From positions 4,794,501 through 4,858,500 of the forward strand of contig NC_019748.1 in the NCBI RefSeq assembly GCF_000317575.1: a stretch of 64,000 nucleotides of DNA, read 5' to 3'. A program made the position numbers and the translations under genes. This stretch comes from Stanieria cyanosphaera PCC 7437. GTDB lineage: Bacteria; Cyanobacteriota; Cyanobacteriia; Cyanobacteriales; Xenococcaceae. The notes beneath the pieces are model-generated. The model made no database searches. It was not told where the DNA came from and was given only the letters and a program-made list of their open reading frames with translations. The first letter of the stretch is position 1; the number at the start of each line of letters is the position of its first letter. Positions 9,050-18,384 of this stretch are shown here, piece by piece.

Positions 9050-11173
9050 TTAGATCAAGTGATGATTTTCTAATAATTTAGTTGCCTCAGCAGCAGGTAA
9101 CGGCTTACTAAACAAATAACCTTGAATGTATTCACAACCGATATTTTTAAGTAAATTTTTTATTTCTTCTGTTTCTACTCCTTCAGCTACTACAGTAAGG
9201 TTGAGTCCTTTTCCCAAAGCTATAATGGCATTCACAATTGCTAAATCTTGAGAACTAGTAGTTAAATCTTTAATAAAAGAACGATCTATTTTGAGGGTAT
9301 GAAAGGGAAATTGTTTGAGATATCCTAAAGAAGAATAGCCAGTACCAAAATCATCCATAGACAGAGTAATTTCTATTTTATTTAATTCTGTAAGAATGGT
9401 TTTAGCTAACTCTACATCACGCATAGTGACGCTTTCAGTAATTTCTAATTCCAGATAAAATGGTGATAATTGAGTCTGCTCAAGAATATTGATAATCGTC
9501 GTGACTAAATTGGGTTGCTGAAACTGACGCACAGATAAATTAACTGATATCTTGATCGCTAATAATCCCATTTCTTGCCAAAGTTTATTTTGAGCGCAAG
9601 CAGTTTGAAGTACCCATTCACCAATAGGAACAATTGTGCCATTTTCCTCTGCTAAAGGGATAAATATTTGAGGAGAAACAAATCCTAATTGGGGATTTTG
9701 CCACCGTAAGAGAGCCTCCATTTTGACAATCTTACCAGTCATCACATTAACTATAGGTTGGTAGAAAAGAAGCAATTCTTCTTGTTTTAAAGCAGAATGC
9801 AACAGATTTTCGATTTTTAAAAGATTATTTACTTGAGAATTAATAGTTGGATCGTAATATTGATAGTTATTTCGTCCTTGTTGTTTAGCTTGAGATAAAG
9901 CTGCATCGGCATTTTTCATTAAAGTTTCGACATTTGTACCATGTTCAGGATAGATAGCTATGCCTATACTAGTGGTTAAATGAATCTGTTTATCTTCCAA
10001 ATAAAAAGGAGGTTTAAGAGTTTCTAAAATTTTTGTAGCGATCGCTTCAGGATATTTTTGACTATTAATTTTGGGTAATAGTAGCGTAAATTCATCTCCT
10101 CCCCAACGAGCAATTAGCTCCTTTTCTCTAACACAGTCTTTCAAACGATGTACTACTTTTTGTATTAACCGATCTCCTGCGGTATGACCTAAAGTATCGT
10201 TAATAACCTTAAATCGGTCTAAATCAACAAACATTACTGCCAGTCTATCGGAATTTTGTTGAGCTTTGGTAATAGCTTCAGACAGTTGACAAGTTAAGAT
10301 GCTGCGCTTAGGTAATTCTGTTAAAGTATCATAAAAAGTTTTTTTAAGAGCGATCGCTTGAGATTGTTCTCGTTCAGTAACATCTCGAAAACCCCAAACA
10401 AAGCCAACAATTTCTTGTTCTAGTCGTTGAGTTTGAGAATAACATTCTAAGATTTTGCCATTGTTGAGTTGCAAAAGCTCGTGTTTTTGTGGATGAGATT
10501 GAAAGTTTTGTTTGGTTAAATCGCAAGTATAAGGTGCTACTAGTTGCTGAAAAACTCGGGTAAAAACTTCATCACTATTGTTTTCACCGATATAAGAATT
10601 AAGTTCCCAAATCTTAGCAAATTGTTGATTAAAAATAATGATTTTGCCTTGATTATCTAAAACCAAAATCCCATCATCAGTAGCTTCCAAAGTTGCTAGC
10701 AGCAGATTGAGAGATTTTCGTAGTTTTTGGTTAGTTTGTTTCAATAAAATATTTTGCTGTACTAATTGCTGTTCTTGTCCGTAGCGTCGCAAGGCTTCCT
10801 TAACGGTTAAAATCAAATCGGTTTCATCCCAAGGTTTAGCAATATAGCGATAAAGTGCTGCTGCGTTAACGATATTGCCAACAGAATCAGCCTCAGCTTG
10901 TCCAGTTAAAAGAATTTTTAAGGTTTTAGGGTAAGAAGCATGAAGTTTAATTAAAAACTCATCTCCAGACATTTCTGGCATTGTTTGATCGGAAATCACC
11001 AGAGCAATGGAAATTCCTTCAGCTTCAAGCTCTGCACACAACAAAAGTGCTTCTTGAGCGCTAGTAGCCAACTCAATGTCATAATCTTTACTAATATTGC
11101 GTTTTAGTTGTTCTTCTAGGCTGGTTAGAATAATTTCTTGATCATCAACACAGATAATCGCTGTTTTAATCAT
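9050..11173 (-). CDS. Response regulator with PAS, GGDEF and EAL domains
   Basis: A 707-residue cyclic-di-GMP protein. Order: receiver (1-125; acid pair Asp10/Asp11, phospho-acceptor Asp62 in VISDQTMP, switch residue in LLTGQ, Lys in AKPWD), short coiled coil, PAS (about 155-265), GGDEF (about 280-440, intact RWGGDEF), EAL (about 455-700, intact MEALLRW, EITES, MDDFGTGYSSLGY, VAEGVET). Both cyclase and phosphodiesterase sites look competent. The inhibitory RxxD site before GGDEF reads REKE, so product inhibition may be weak. It lies downstream of a histidine kinase and a single receiver on the same strand, which suggests a phosphorelay controlling c-di-GMP. Confidence 0.92.
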   Translation of the reverse strand: MIKTAIICVDDQEIILTSLEEQLKRNISKDYDIELATSAQEALLLCAELEAEGISIALVISDQTMPEMSGDEFLIKLHASYPKTLKILLTGQAEADSVGNIVNAAALYRYIAKPWDETDLILTVKEALRRYGQEQQLVQQNILLKQTNQKLRKSLNLLLATLEATDDGILVLDNQGKIIIFNQQFAKIWELNSYIGENNSDEVFTRVFQQLVAPYTCDLTKQNFQSHPQKHELLQLNNGKILECYSQTQRLEQEIVGFVWGFRDVTEREQSQAIALKKTFYDTLTELPKRSILTCQLSEAITKAQQNSDRLAVMFVDLDRFKVINDTLGHTAGDRLIQKVVHRLKDCVREKELIARWGGDEFTLLLPKINSQKYPEAIATKILETLKPPFYLEDKQIHLTTSIGIAIYPEHGTNVETLMKNADAALSQAKQQGRNNYQYYDPTINSQVNNLLKIENLLHSALKQEELLLFYQPIVNVMTGKIVKMEALLRWQNPQLGFVSPQIFIPLAEENGTIVPIGEWVLQTACAQNKLWQEMGLLAIKISVNLSVRQFQQPNLVTTIINILEQTQLSPFYLELEITESVTMRDVELAKTILTELNKIEITLSMDDFGTGYSSLGYLKQFPFHTLKIDRSFIKDLTTSSQDLAIVNAIIALGKGLNLTVVAEGVETEEIKNLLKNIGCEYIQGYLFSKPLPAAEATKLLENHHLI

Positions 11174-11215
11174 TACGTCGATACTTCTCTATATAAATCT
11201 AGTCTTGAGTTTTAT

Positions 11216-11605
11216 TTAATCTAAGGCTGAAGTAATAATTTGATTTAATTCGGCTTCTGTCCATGGTTTGTATAAACAAGCATAAAGATTTGCTTGCTTT
11301 CTAGCTCGCTCAATAGCAATTTCATCGGCTTGTCCAGTCAGCATTACAGTTATGATGTTAGGAAAACGCTCATGCACTTGAGTCAAAAATTCATCTCCTT
11401 TAGTTTTGGGCATTAACCAATCAGAGACAATCAAAATTATATTAATGTTGTCAGCCTTTAATTCTTCGATAATCTCCCAGGCATCAGCAGCACTTTCTGC
11501 TACTTCATAAATATAGCGATCGCCAAAACTTCGTTTAAGCTGTTCTTTCAAGCTCTCAAGAATGGTTATTTCATCATCGACACAGATAATGGCAGATTCA
11601 GGCAT
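11216..11605 (-). CDS. Single-domain response regulator
   Basis: A 129-residue stand-alone receiver: acid pair Asp10/Asp11 (CVDDE), acceptor Asp62 (VSDWLMP), Thr90 (LTGQ) and Lys113 (YKPW) are all present. There is no output domain. It begins 12 bases after the histidine kinase gene and is followed 42 bases later by the receiver-GGDEF-EAL gene. It closely resembles that protein's receiver (CVDD, ESLKEQLKR, KGDEFL, TGQA, KPW), indicating a duplication. It probably acts as a phosphate shuttle or sink for the adjacent kinase. Confidence 0.9.
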   Translation of the reverse strand: MPESAIICVDDEITILESLKEQLKRSFGDRYIYEVAESAADAWEIIEELKADNINIILIVSDWLMPKTKGDEFLTQVHERFPNIITVMLTGQADEIAIERARKQANLYACLYKPWTEAELNQIITSALD

Positions 11606-11617
11606 AGTTTTGTTGGA

Positions 11618-13603
11618 TTATTGATTAATCGTTGATTGCTCATTATTTATAGGCAACCAAATACTGAATTTAGTATGTCCTGGTTGACTTTCAACGGCAA
11701 TATTACCTTGATGTTTATCAATAATTTTTTGACAAATATGTAAGCCTAAACCCGTTCCTTCTCCTGATGGCTTAGTTGTAAAAAAGGGTTCAAAGATCTT
11801 TGCTTGCGATTCTGAAGCAATACCAGAACCAGAATCAACGATTTCAATTTTGACTCCATCATTTTCTGTGGTAGTACTAATAATTAATTTGCCTTGTTCT
11901 TTCATGGCATGAATCGCATTATGAATCAAGTTGGTCCAAACCTGAATCAATTCATCAGGATAACCCCAAATATCCATGACACTTTGATAATTACGAATTA
12001 CCTCAATTTTATACTTGAGTTGATTGTGATAAATCTCCAGTGCAGTTTCTAATCCTTCTGTTATTTGGATCAATTGTTTATCATCATTAACTCCAGAACG
12101 AGCATAATTTTTGAGCGCAAAAACGACTTTAGAAGCTCTTTCTACAGAAGTAAGAATAGTTTGATTGTTACTTCCCAAACGAGTCAAATTATAAGCAAGT
12201 TCCAAAATCCAATCTACTTTAGAATGTTTTAGTAGGGGCAACAATGACTCTATTTCTTCGTAAATCCCGATATCAAATAAAGTGTCGGCAATGTTGCGAC
12301 AATTATCGATCTCATACTTTTGTAACTGTTGTTGTAGCTTCTTTTTTAGAGGACGTTTTTCACTAGAAGTTAAAAATGGTTTACTAACAAAAGTTTGGCT
12401 AACTAGATTAAAAAAAGTTTCCTGTTCTTGATCATTGAGTAAGTAATTAAGATGAGGAAGTTGGGTTAAAGTTTTGTCGATAGCTTTATTAGCATTATCT
12501 GCCGAAGTTTTAATCGCACCTAAAGGAGTGTTAATTTCGTGGGCTATTCCTGCTACTAATTGACCTAAAGCTGCGAGTTTTTCTTGATGAATTAATTGTT
12601 TTTGGGTTATTTTAAGTTCTTTTAAAGCTCTTTTCAGATTTTCTGTCTTTTTTTTGAGTTTATTGACAAATTCTGCTTGTTGTAGAGCTATAGCTAATTG
12701 GTTAGCAATTTGGATCATCAACTCAATTTCTGAATCTTGCCAGATACGCGTACCATTGTTTTGATATGCTCCCAGTAAACCCCAAAGTTTTTGTTTTTGA
12801 AAAATCGGTACGATTAAATAGGCTTGGGCTTGATATTTTTCGAGGGACTTGACATAACAGTCAGGAAAACCTTTGCTATAAATGTCATCTACTGCCGTAA
12901 ATTTTTGCCCACGAGTGTACTTTCCTCCCTTGGTTTGCTGAAGAAAACTATCGGGTTCGATTAGATCCCCTTTAGACCAATTTCTGAGGATACAGCGATC
13001 TAGAGAGATGCGATCGCCTTGTAAAATTTCATCGTTATTTTGCTCGATTAACAGAGAAACCCAACCAGCACCTACTGATTCAGCGACTACTTGACCACTC
13101 CAGTCGGGATTAAATTGATAAACTATTAAGCGATCGCTCTGTAACACTCGACGCATTTCTTCAGTAGTTACCTTAAAAATTGTATTGGTATCTTGAGAGC
13201 GACGCACTTTATCGATAATAGTTGCTGTAACTTTGGCTCTTTCGGCGACAATTGTTTCTAATTGAACTTTTTGTTGAGATTGTGTCTGAAATTGTTGTAA
13301 AGCTAGAGTTTGAGTAGTAATGGCTTGGTCGGCTTTTCTAACTATCAAAAAAAGCACAAAATAGAGCGAATCTAAAATAAGGGAATTGACTAAAATAATT
13401 AAAGACTGATGACGATAAAATGTCACTAAAAACAGGATTGCAACGAGAAAAGCAACCAAACTTACCAGGGAGAAATATTGGAAAAGTTTCAATTGATGTC
13501 GATCTTGAGTCGCTGGTATTCTAAAGTCTATAAGTTGATCCTGCTGCAACTGGCGTTCCCGAATCAAGGTTAAAGTAGGAATTGAATTGTTATAATTACT
13601 CAT
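11618..13603 (-). CDS. GAF-domain sensor histidine kinase
   Basis: A 661-residue membrane-anchored kinase. Two hydrophobic helices (about 43-62 and 66-88) form a hairpin anchor. A GAF domain follows (about 125-310; RLIVYQFNPDWSGQVVAES is typical of phytochrome-like cyanobacterial GAFs, but the usual chromophore Cys context is not evident). A coiled coil leads to the HisKA box GQLVAGIAHEINTPLGAI (about 345-365), and the HATPase has NLIHNAIHAM, DSGSGI and GEGTGLGLHI. First gene of a set with two response regulators 12 and about 440 bases downstream. The signal is unknown. Confidence 0.9.
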   Translation of the reverse strand: MSNYNNSIPTLTLIRERQLQQDQLIDFRIPATQDRHQLKLFQYFSLVSLVAFLVAILFLVTFYRHQSLIILVNSLILDSLYFVLFLIVRKADQAITTQTLALQQFQTQSQQKVQLETIVAERAKVTATIIDKVRRSQDTNTIFKVTTEEMRRVLQSDRLIVYQFNPDWSGQVVAESVGAGWVSLLIEQNNDEILQGDRISLDRCILRNWSKGDLIEPDSFLQQTKGGKYTRGQKFTAVDDIYSKGFPDCYVKSLEKYQAQAYLIVPIFQKQKLWGLLGAYQNNGTRIWQDSEIELMIQIANQLAIALQQAEFVNKLKKKTENLKRALKELKITQKQLIHQEKLAALGQLVAGIAHEINTPLGAIKTSADNANKAIDKTLTQLPHLNYLLNDQEQETFFNLVSQTFVSKPFLTSSEKRPLKKKLQQQLQKYEIDNCRNIADTLFDIGIYEEIESLLPLLKHSKVDWILELAYNLTRLGSNNQTILTSVERASKVVFALKNYARSGVNDDKQLIQITEGLETALEIYHNQLKYKIEVIRNYQSVMDIWGYPDELIQVWTNLIHNAIHAMKEQGKLIISTTTENDGVKIEIVDSGSGIASESQAKIFEPFFTTKPSGEGTGLGLHICQKIIDKHQGNIAVESQPGHTKFSIWLPINNEQSTINQ

Positions 13604-13726
13604 CGCAAGATGATTAGAAATTATCTATTAGTAGACTTTTAGTATTCCCTTAAAACAAAAGAATTTAACGCAATTCTTAAAAATTAATTAATTTTTTGCG
13701 CAGAATTGTAAATTTTAATAGTTATA

Positions 13727-13921
13727 TATAGCAGTACAAAGAAAGATTAGGACATTATTGTAAATCGTAGGGGCGATTGGCCAATCGCCCTGACAAGATT
13801 TGCGTGTCCTAACCTAAATACGTAGTGTTATATTAATTAAAAATCCTGTGAAAGCGACTACTCAGTGCCTCGCTAGTTTTTTTTTGATGTCCTAATTTAT
13901 GATTTAACGTGTACTGCTATA
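13727..13921. mobile_element. MITE-like element with TATAGCAGTAC terminal inverted repeats
   Basis: This 195-base stretch begins with TATAGCAGTACA and, about 20 bases in, ATTAGGACAT; its right end reads the same inverted (ATGTCCTAAT ... GTACTGCTATA). The interior has no reading frame and contains a 28-base near-palindrome at 13767-13794. Structure fits a non-autonomous transposable element. It fills most of the 329-base gap between the kinase gene and the glycosyltransferase gene. Confidence 0.6.
13767..13794. repeat. 28-bp palindrome, copy 1 (imperfect)
   Basis: Left half GTAGGGGCGATTGG, right half CCAATCGCCCTGAC: palindromic except near the right end. Three other palindromes of exactly 28 bases with GTAG/CTAC-type ends occur in the window (18260, 33033, 38973). 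Confidence 0.65.
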
Positions 13922-13932
13922 ATTAGAATTCT

Positions 13933-15078
13933 TTATCTACCACTAAGCTGAAACTGTCTTTTTTCTAAGACCTCTGCATAAAGCTGCTCTAGTTTAGTTA
14001 AATTTTGACTCAAAGTATATTTAGCTAAAACTCTTTGTCTACCCTTTTGACCCAATAAACTAGTCATTTCAGGATGATCTCGAAACAGAGGCAGAATCGT
14101 TTTTAATTGAGTAGTTACCCCTTGAGTGTCAAGCACAATTCCTGCACCACCAGCTAAAACCTCACCATCAGCCCCTGCATCAGTGGCGATAGATGCGATC
14201 GCACAAGACATAGCTTCTAGCAGAGAAAGAGATAAACCTTCTACTAAAGAGGGCAAAATAAAGACATCAGTAGCCCGAAGGATATCAATGCGACGTTCTT
14301 CTTCAGGCACAAAACCAAACCAAACAATATTATGTTCTTTACCATAAGCAGGTTGAAGAGAAGCTCTGAGAGGGCCATCGCCAACGATTAATAATTTACA
14401 ATCTTCTCCCATCGGACAGTACTTCCAAGCTTTGAGGAGGGCTTCAACATTTTTTTCAGTAGCGATCCGCCCTTGATATAAAAACAGATGTTTAGTTTTT
14501 AATTGGTACTTGAGATTAGAATAACCAGGAGAATATTTTTGTTCGTCTACCCCATTAGGAATGACTGCTACTCGCTCGTCTGGTACTCCTAGTTTAATGA
14601 GTAAATCTTTTTGAATCTCAGAAAAGACAATTACACAATCGTAGCGGGCTAAAAACGGCGCATAAAGTTGATAAGTGAGGTATTGAGTACTAGATTTGAG
14701 GTTGCGAATTTTGCTATCAAAGGCGGGATGAAAAGTCGCCACTAAAGGTAAATTAAGTTCTTCACAAATTTCTGGTAATAAAAAATCTAGAGGCGAAAGA
14801 GTCAAAGAAGCATGAACTAAATTTGGTTTCAGTTCCTTGAGCGATCGCATTAAGACTTTACTCGATTTGAGTGTCGGAATAGTATAAACCTGTGATTTAT
14901 AAATAAACGGTAAAAACACTTCTGGACAATTGGGCCAGCTTTCTTGTTGACTTTCTTCTTGGGCAAAATGCAGGAAACTGACCTGATAACCTCGGTCTAG
15001 TAGTGAGTTTGTGATTTCTCGACCATAAGTAACGTTGCCACAAAAAGGCGATTTTTTTCCCAACCAAGCGATATGCAT
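13933..15078 (-). CDS. Family 4 glycosyltransferase (possibly DgdA-like)
   Basis: A 381-residue GT-B retaining glycosyltransferase. The N-terminal domain opens MHIAWLGKKSPFCGNVTYG; the C-terminal domain has VIPNGVDEQKYSPG, LFLYQGRIATEKN (sugar-nucleotide binding) and PSLVEGLSLSLLEAM with the GT4 catalytic glutamates. The opening segment and length bring to mind the cyanobacterial digalactosyldiacylglycerol synthase DgdA, but I recall this only loosely and do not assign it. It is the last gene of a minus-strand run with deoC, recO and an MFS gene, 70 bases after the latter. Confidence 0.85.
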   Translation of the reverse strand: MHIAWLGKKSPFCGNVTYGREITNSLLDRGYQVSFLHFAQEESQQESWPNCPEVFLPFIYKSQVYTIPTLKSSKVLMRSLKELKPNLVHASLTLSPLDFLLPEICEELNLPLVATFHPAFDSKIRNLKSSTQYLTYQLYAPFLARYDCVIVFSEIQKDLLIKLGVPDERVAVIPNGVDEQKYSPGYSNLKYQLKTKHLFLYQGRIATEKNVEALLKAWKYCPMGEDCKLLIVGDGPLRASLQPAYGKEHNIVWFGFVPEEERRIDILRATDVFILPSLVEGLSLSLLEAMSCAIASIATDAGADGEVLAGGAGIVLDTQGVTTQLKTILPLFRDHPEMTSLLGQKGRQRVLAKYTLSQNLTKLEQLYAEVLEKRQFQLSGR

Positions 15079-15148
15079 TCAAATGCTCTTTTATAAAAAG
15101 CGACAAAAAATAAAGTTACTAAACATTAATAAATGATAATTTACTATC

Positions 15149-16546
15149 CTATTCGTCAACTTTATTAAGATTGATTTTGCCTGTATGGGAAATATACCAG
15201 GTTAAGACCCCTCCTACCAGAGCTAAAGCTGCTAAACCAAAAAATACTGACTCTAAACCAAATCTAGCTTCGGCTTCGGCAGCTAGAACCAAAGGAAGAG
15301 ACAAAGCAATATTAACCGCGTTGTTTTGCAGTCCAAAAACTTTACCACGCATATCTGAAGGCGTTTCTGACTGAATAGTAGTTTGCATCGGAATACCTAC
15401 TAAAGCAGCAAATCCTCCTAATAAAGTTGTCATGATTAAAGCTAACCAAAGGTTTTGAGTAGACCAAGACAAACCTACCAAACAAATAGCCACCCCAAAA
15501 GAACCAACTAAACTTAATTGAGCGTGGGTAAATTTTTGACCTCCATGACCTAAAATGGCAGCACTAGTAGCCATTCCTACGCCTGCAGAAGCAAGTAAAA
15601 TGCCAAACTGGGCTGCTTCAATTTGAGGAATTTTATCCGCCATACTCACTGCTAAAACAGCCAAAGCAGCAAAAACCGAAAAAAGAATCACTAATTGAAC
15701 TAAAGCATTGCGGACACGACTATTTTTGCCTAAATACTTGATTCCGTCCCAAATATCCTGAAATACGTGAGGACTTTCTGGGGAAAGATCTTGTTGTTTT
15801 TCTTCCGTTTTGAGGGCAATTAACAGAATTCCTGCGATCGCATAAGCACTACCTACTAATAATTCTTTGCCAATTTGCCAGGGCAATCCTAAATGTTGGG
15901 CTAAAGTTTCAGTTACTGCTAATAAAGGCTCTCCTACTGCAAATCCCACAATCAGTAACGCCATCATGGTGGTAGTATAAAGAGAATTAGCTGCTAAAAG
16001 ATGATCTCGCTTAACAATTAGTGGAATTACGGCTTGTTCGGCTGGTGCAAAAAACTGAGTTAGAGTCGAGACTAAAAAAGTAATCCCCAACATCAGCACA
16101 AATCCTAAAGGCAATTGTCCCAAATTATAGTTTTGCTCTTGAGCTAACCATAACAAAGGCGGTAACAACAATACCAAAATTCCTCTCAATAAATTAGAAA
16201 TAACTAATACAGCTTTTTTTGACCAACGATCAACATACACTCCTGCTAAAGAACCAAATAAAACCGCAGGAATCGTAAAAGCTACCATAATTGGGGATAC
16301 CCAACGACCAATTGGTTGATTTGGTGCTTGAAACTGACTGGAAACAATCGCAATCATCAAAACTAGATAAATTTTATCTGCCAGTTGGGAAAAAATTTGT
16401 CCACTCCACAAAGTTAAAAAACGTTTGTTTTTGAGGACAGGAATAAATCCTCGATTGGCATTTGATTCAGAAGAATATTGATAAGAATTTTCTGCTATTT
16501 GAGTGACAGTTTCTTCATTTTTTTGATTAGATTCCGATAGTCGCAT
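15149..16546 (-). CDS. MFS transporter
   Basis: A 465-residue permease with twelve predicted hydrophobic segments after a polar N-terminal tail of about 35 residues. VYVDRWSKKAVLVISN is the MFS motif A loop, and SDMRGKVFGLQNN is its second-half counterpart; the arrangement resembles the MFS_3 (EntS-like) exporters. Substrate unknown. It follows recO by 50 bases and precedes the GT4 gene, so it is probably cotranscribed with both. The N-terminal start at ATG 16546 is the only convincing one. Confidence 0.82.
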   Translation of the reverse strand: MRLSESNQKNEETVTQIAENSYQYSSESNANRGFIPVLKNKRFLTLWSGQIFSQLADKIYLVLMIAIVSSQFQAPNQPIGRWVSPIMVAFTIPAVLFGSLAGVYVDRWSKKAVLVISNLLRGILVLLLPPLLWLAQEQNYNLGQLPLGFVLMLGITFLVSTLTQFFAPAEQAVIPLIVKRDHLLAANSLYTTTMMALLIVGFAVGEPLLAVTETLAQHLGLPWQIGKELLVGSAYAIAGILLIALKTEEKQQDLSPESPHVFQDIWDGIKYLGKNSRVRNALVQLVILFSVFAALAVLAVSMADKIPQIEAAQFGILLASAGVGMATSAAILGHGGQKFTHAQLSLVGSFGVAICLVGLSWSTQNLWLALIMTTLLGGFAALVGIPMQTTIQSETPSDMRGKVFGLQNNAVNIALSLPLVLAAEAEARFGLESVFFGLAALALVGGVLTWYISHTGKINLNKVDE

Positions 16547-16596
16547 TCTACTTTATTCAACTTAGTTAAACTACAGTTAGTAACTAACCATTGATT

Positions 16597-17484
16597 TTAA
16601 AATTCTACTAAATACAATTCATCTATTAATGAAGCAGAACGTATTGAACTGCCTAAATGATATTCAGCATATTCTCTTAAAATTCGCTCTATTCTAATCC
16701 AAGCTAAATTAAGAGAATCAACTGAAAAACTTGGATAATTATTAATTAATTCTCGAGTTGGTAAACTTTCACCACTAAGATTTTGAATCAAAGTTAATTC
16801 TAATCCATTTATTTTATAGTTAATGGGGTTAGTCAAATAATTATTATTATGAGTTTTTAGGTTAATAATATTGTTATTATGAGATTTTTTTGCTCCGTTT
16901 TGTTGAGGCAAGTTTAAAGGAGACAAATCGACAATTCCACCACTCAAAAAACTAAAACCAACTTGCCAATTAGAATAAGCAAAATTGGGTAAAAGCAACT
17001 TTTGAGTCAGACAACAAGTATAAACTTGAGGAGCAATTCCCGCTAGTGCTAAAAAATGAAATACTGCTTGAGCTAGGTAAGCATAAATATTTAGTTGATT
17101 GTTTAATTGTTCAATTCGTCGTAAATGTTCTTTGAGTAGTTCGTATAATTCAATTTGAGACTGTTCGCTCAACGCTAAACTCAGAACTAATTCTGCTAAA
17201 TATTGGGCAGCCGTTAATTTACCCAATTCCTGGCTTAAACCTGGATAAGTATAAATTGTGTCTGCTTGAATAATTTTATCTAAAGATCGCCCCTTGACTA
17301 TCAGTAATTCATTAATTACGAATAACTCACTTCTACCTCTTAAGCGAGATTTATATTTTCTTGCCCCAGGAGCGATCGCACTAAGTAAACCAAATTCAGC
17401 AGTTAAAATTGTCACTAAGCGATCTGTTTCCCCTAGTGGCATTCCTTTAAGATTGATTCCTGTTGCTTTATAGGTTTGATTCAT
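16597..17484 (-). CDS. recO: DNA repair protein RecO
   Basis: A 295-residue RecO. The N-terminal OB fold is clear ([24 protein letters not shown], then [19 protein letters not shown]). The helical C-terminal part has the expected [13 protein letters not shown] and [19 protein letters not shown], with a low-complexity Asn-rich insert around residues 195-220. RecO loads RecA onto SSB-coated DNA with RecR. Only a partial zinc site (YTCC) is seen. The start ATG overlaps the deoC stop by four bases, giving translational coupling. Confidence 0.92.
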   Translation of the reverse strand: MNQTYKATGINLKGMPLGETDRLVTILTAEFGLLSAIAPGARKYKSRLRGRSELFVINELLIVKGRSLDKIIQADTIYTYPGLSQELGKLTAAQYLAELVLSLALSEQSQIELYELLKEHLRRIEQLNNQLNIYAYLAQAVFHFLALAGIAPQVYTCCLTQKLLLPNFAYSNWQVGFSFLSGGIVDLSPLNLPQQNGAKKSHNNNIINLKTHNNNYLTNPINYKINGLELTLIQNLSGESLPTRELINNYPSFSVDSLNLAWIRIERILREYAEYHLGSSIRSASLIDELYLVEF

Positions 17485-18167
17485 GTTGGAGAATTATTAA
17501 ATTCCTGCTTTTGTTGATGAACTAAATCAATCCCGCGAGATGTTCCTAATCTGGTTGCCCCTGCTTGAATTAATTCGATTGCTTGTTGAATTGTTCTAAT
17601 TCCTCCAGAAGCTTTAATCCCTACTCTGCCCTTAGAAACCTCCCGTAATAATTGCACATCAGCTACCGTTGCACCACCAACCCATCCTGTACTAGTTTTG
17701 AGGTAGGCTGCACCAGCATCCATACATATTTCTGCTGCTAATCTTATTTCTGTAGGAGTCAGTAAAGAAGTTTCGAGAATAGCTTTAACAATGCTTCTTG
17801 TCTCTTCACAAATTTGAGCAATTTCTTGATAAATTTGATCTGATTCCCCCAATTTTAACCAACCCAAATTAATTACTACATCTAACTCTGTCGCGCCATT
17901 GTCTACTGCTTCTTGTGCTTCATAGAGCTTTGTAGCTGAAGTAGTTGCTCCTGTAGGAAAACCAATTACAGTACAGATCTGAGTTTTTTTACCATGAAGG
18001 ATCTCAGCAGCTTGTCGAACCGCAGTAGGGTAAATACAAACCGCAGGAAAATTGAATTGTAAAGCTTCCTCACAACACTTGACTACTTCTGGGGTAGTCG
18101 CAGTAGGTTTAAGTAAGGCATGGTCGATGTAAGTGGCAATATCTATCTCTAAATCATTTACAGGCAT
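17481..18167 (-). CDS. deoC: Deoxyribose-phosphate aldolase
   Basis: A 228-residue class I aldolase cleaving 2-deoxyribose-5-phosphate to acetaldehyde and glyceraldehyde-3-phosphate. Motifs: [61 protein letters not shown] with the Schiff-base lysine, and IKASGGIRT with the second lysine. Complete. First gene of the run with recO; the recO start lies within its last codons. The 217-base gap upstream holds a 28-bp palindrome and TGGTCAC repeats. Confidence 0.95.
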   Translation of the reverse strand: MPVNDLEIDIATYIDHALLKPTATTPEVVKCCEEALQFNFPAVCIYPTAVRQAAEILHGKKTQICTVIGFPTGATTSATKLYEAQEAVDNGATELDVVINLGWLKLGESDQIYQEIAQICEETRSIVKAILETSLLTPTEIRLAAEICMDAGAAYLKTSTGWVGGATVADVQLLREVSKGRVGIKASGGIRTIQQAIELIQAGATRLGTSRGIDLVHQQKQEFNNSPT

Positions 18168-18251
18168 TGCTGCAATGTCTAAAATTACTCTCTTTATTAT
18201 TTTCGCAGAATTTTAAGAAAATTTAATTAATAAGAGAATTAAAAGCTAATT

Positions 18252-18312
18252 TGGTCACTGTAGAGACGTAACATGTTACGTCTCTACTGGTCACTGGTCA
18301 CTGGTCACTATA
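18252..18312. repeat. Perfect 28-bp palindrome flanked by TGGTCACT direct repeats
   Basis: The palindrome is 18260-18287 (left half GTAGAGACGTAACA and its exact complement). It is preceded by TGGTCACT (18252-18259) and followed by tandem copies of TGGTCACT (from 18288). The arrangement looks like an insertion that split a short tandem repeat. It lies between the divergent deoC and alpha/beta hydrolase genes. Confidence 0.75.
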
Positions 18313-18384
18313 AAATACTTTCCAGAAAATATTAATTTTTGTATCATCAAAACAACTAGACTTAGATCAAACTAACTTACAGTT

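Noticed and set aside
14897-15106. A 69-codon minus-strand frame at the start of the GT4 gene
   Set aside because: It is another frame of the glycosyltransferase start; the GT4 frame has the conserved motifs.
18252-18312. A CRISPR-like array made of TGGTCACT repeats
   Set aside because: Units are eight bases, adjacent without spacers, and surround a palindrome; no cas genes or 25-40 base repeats exist in the window.
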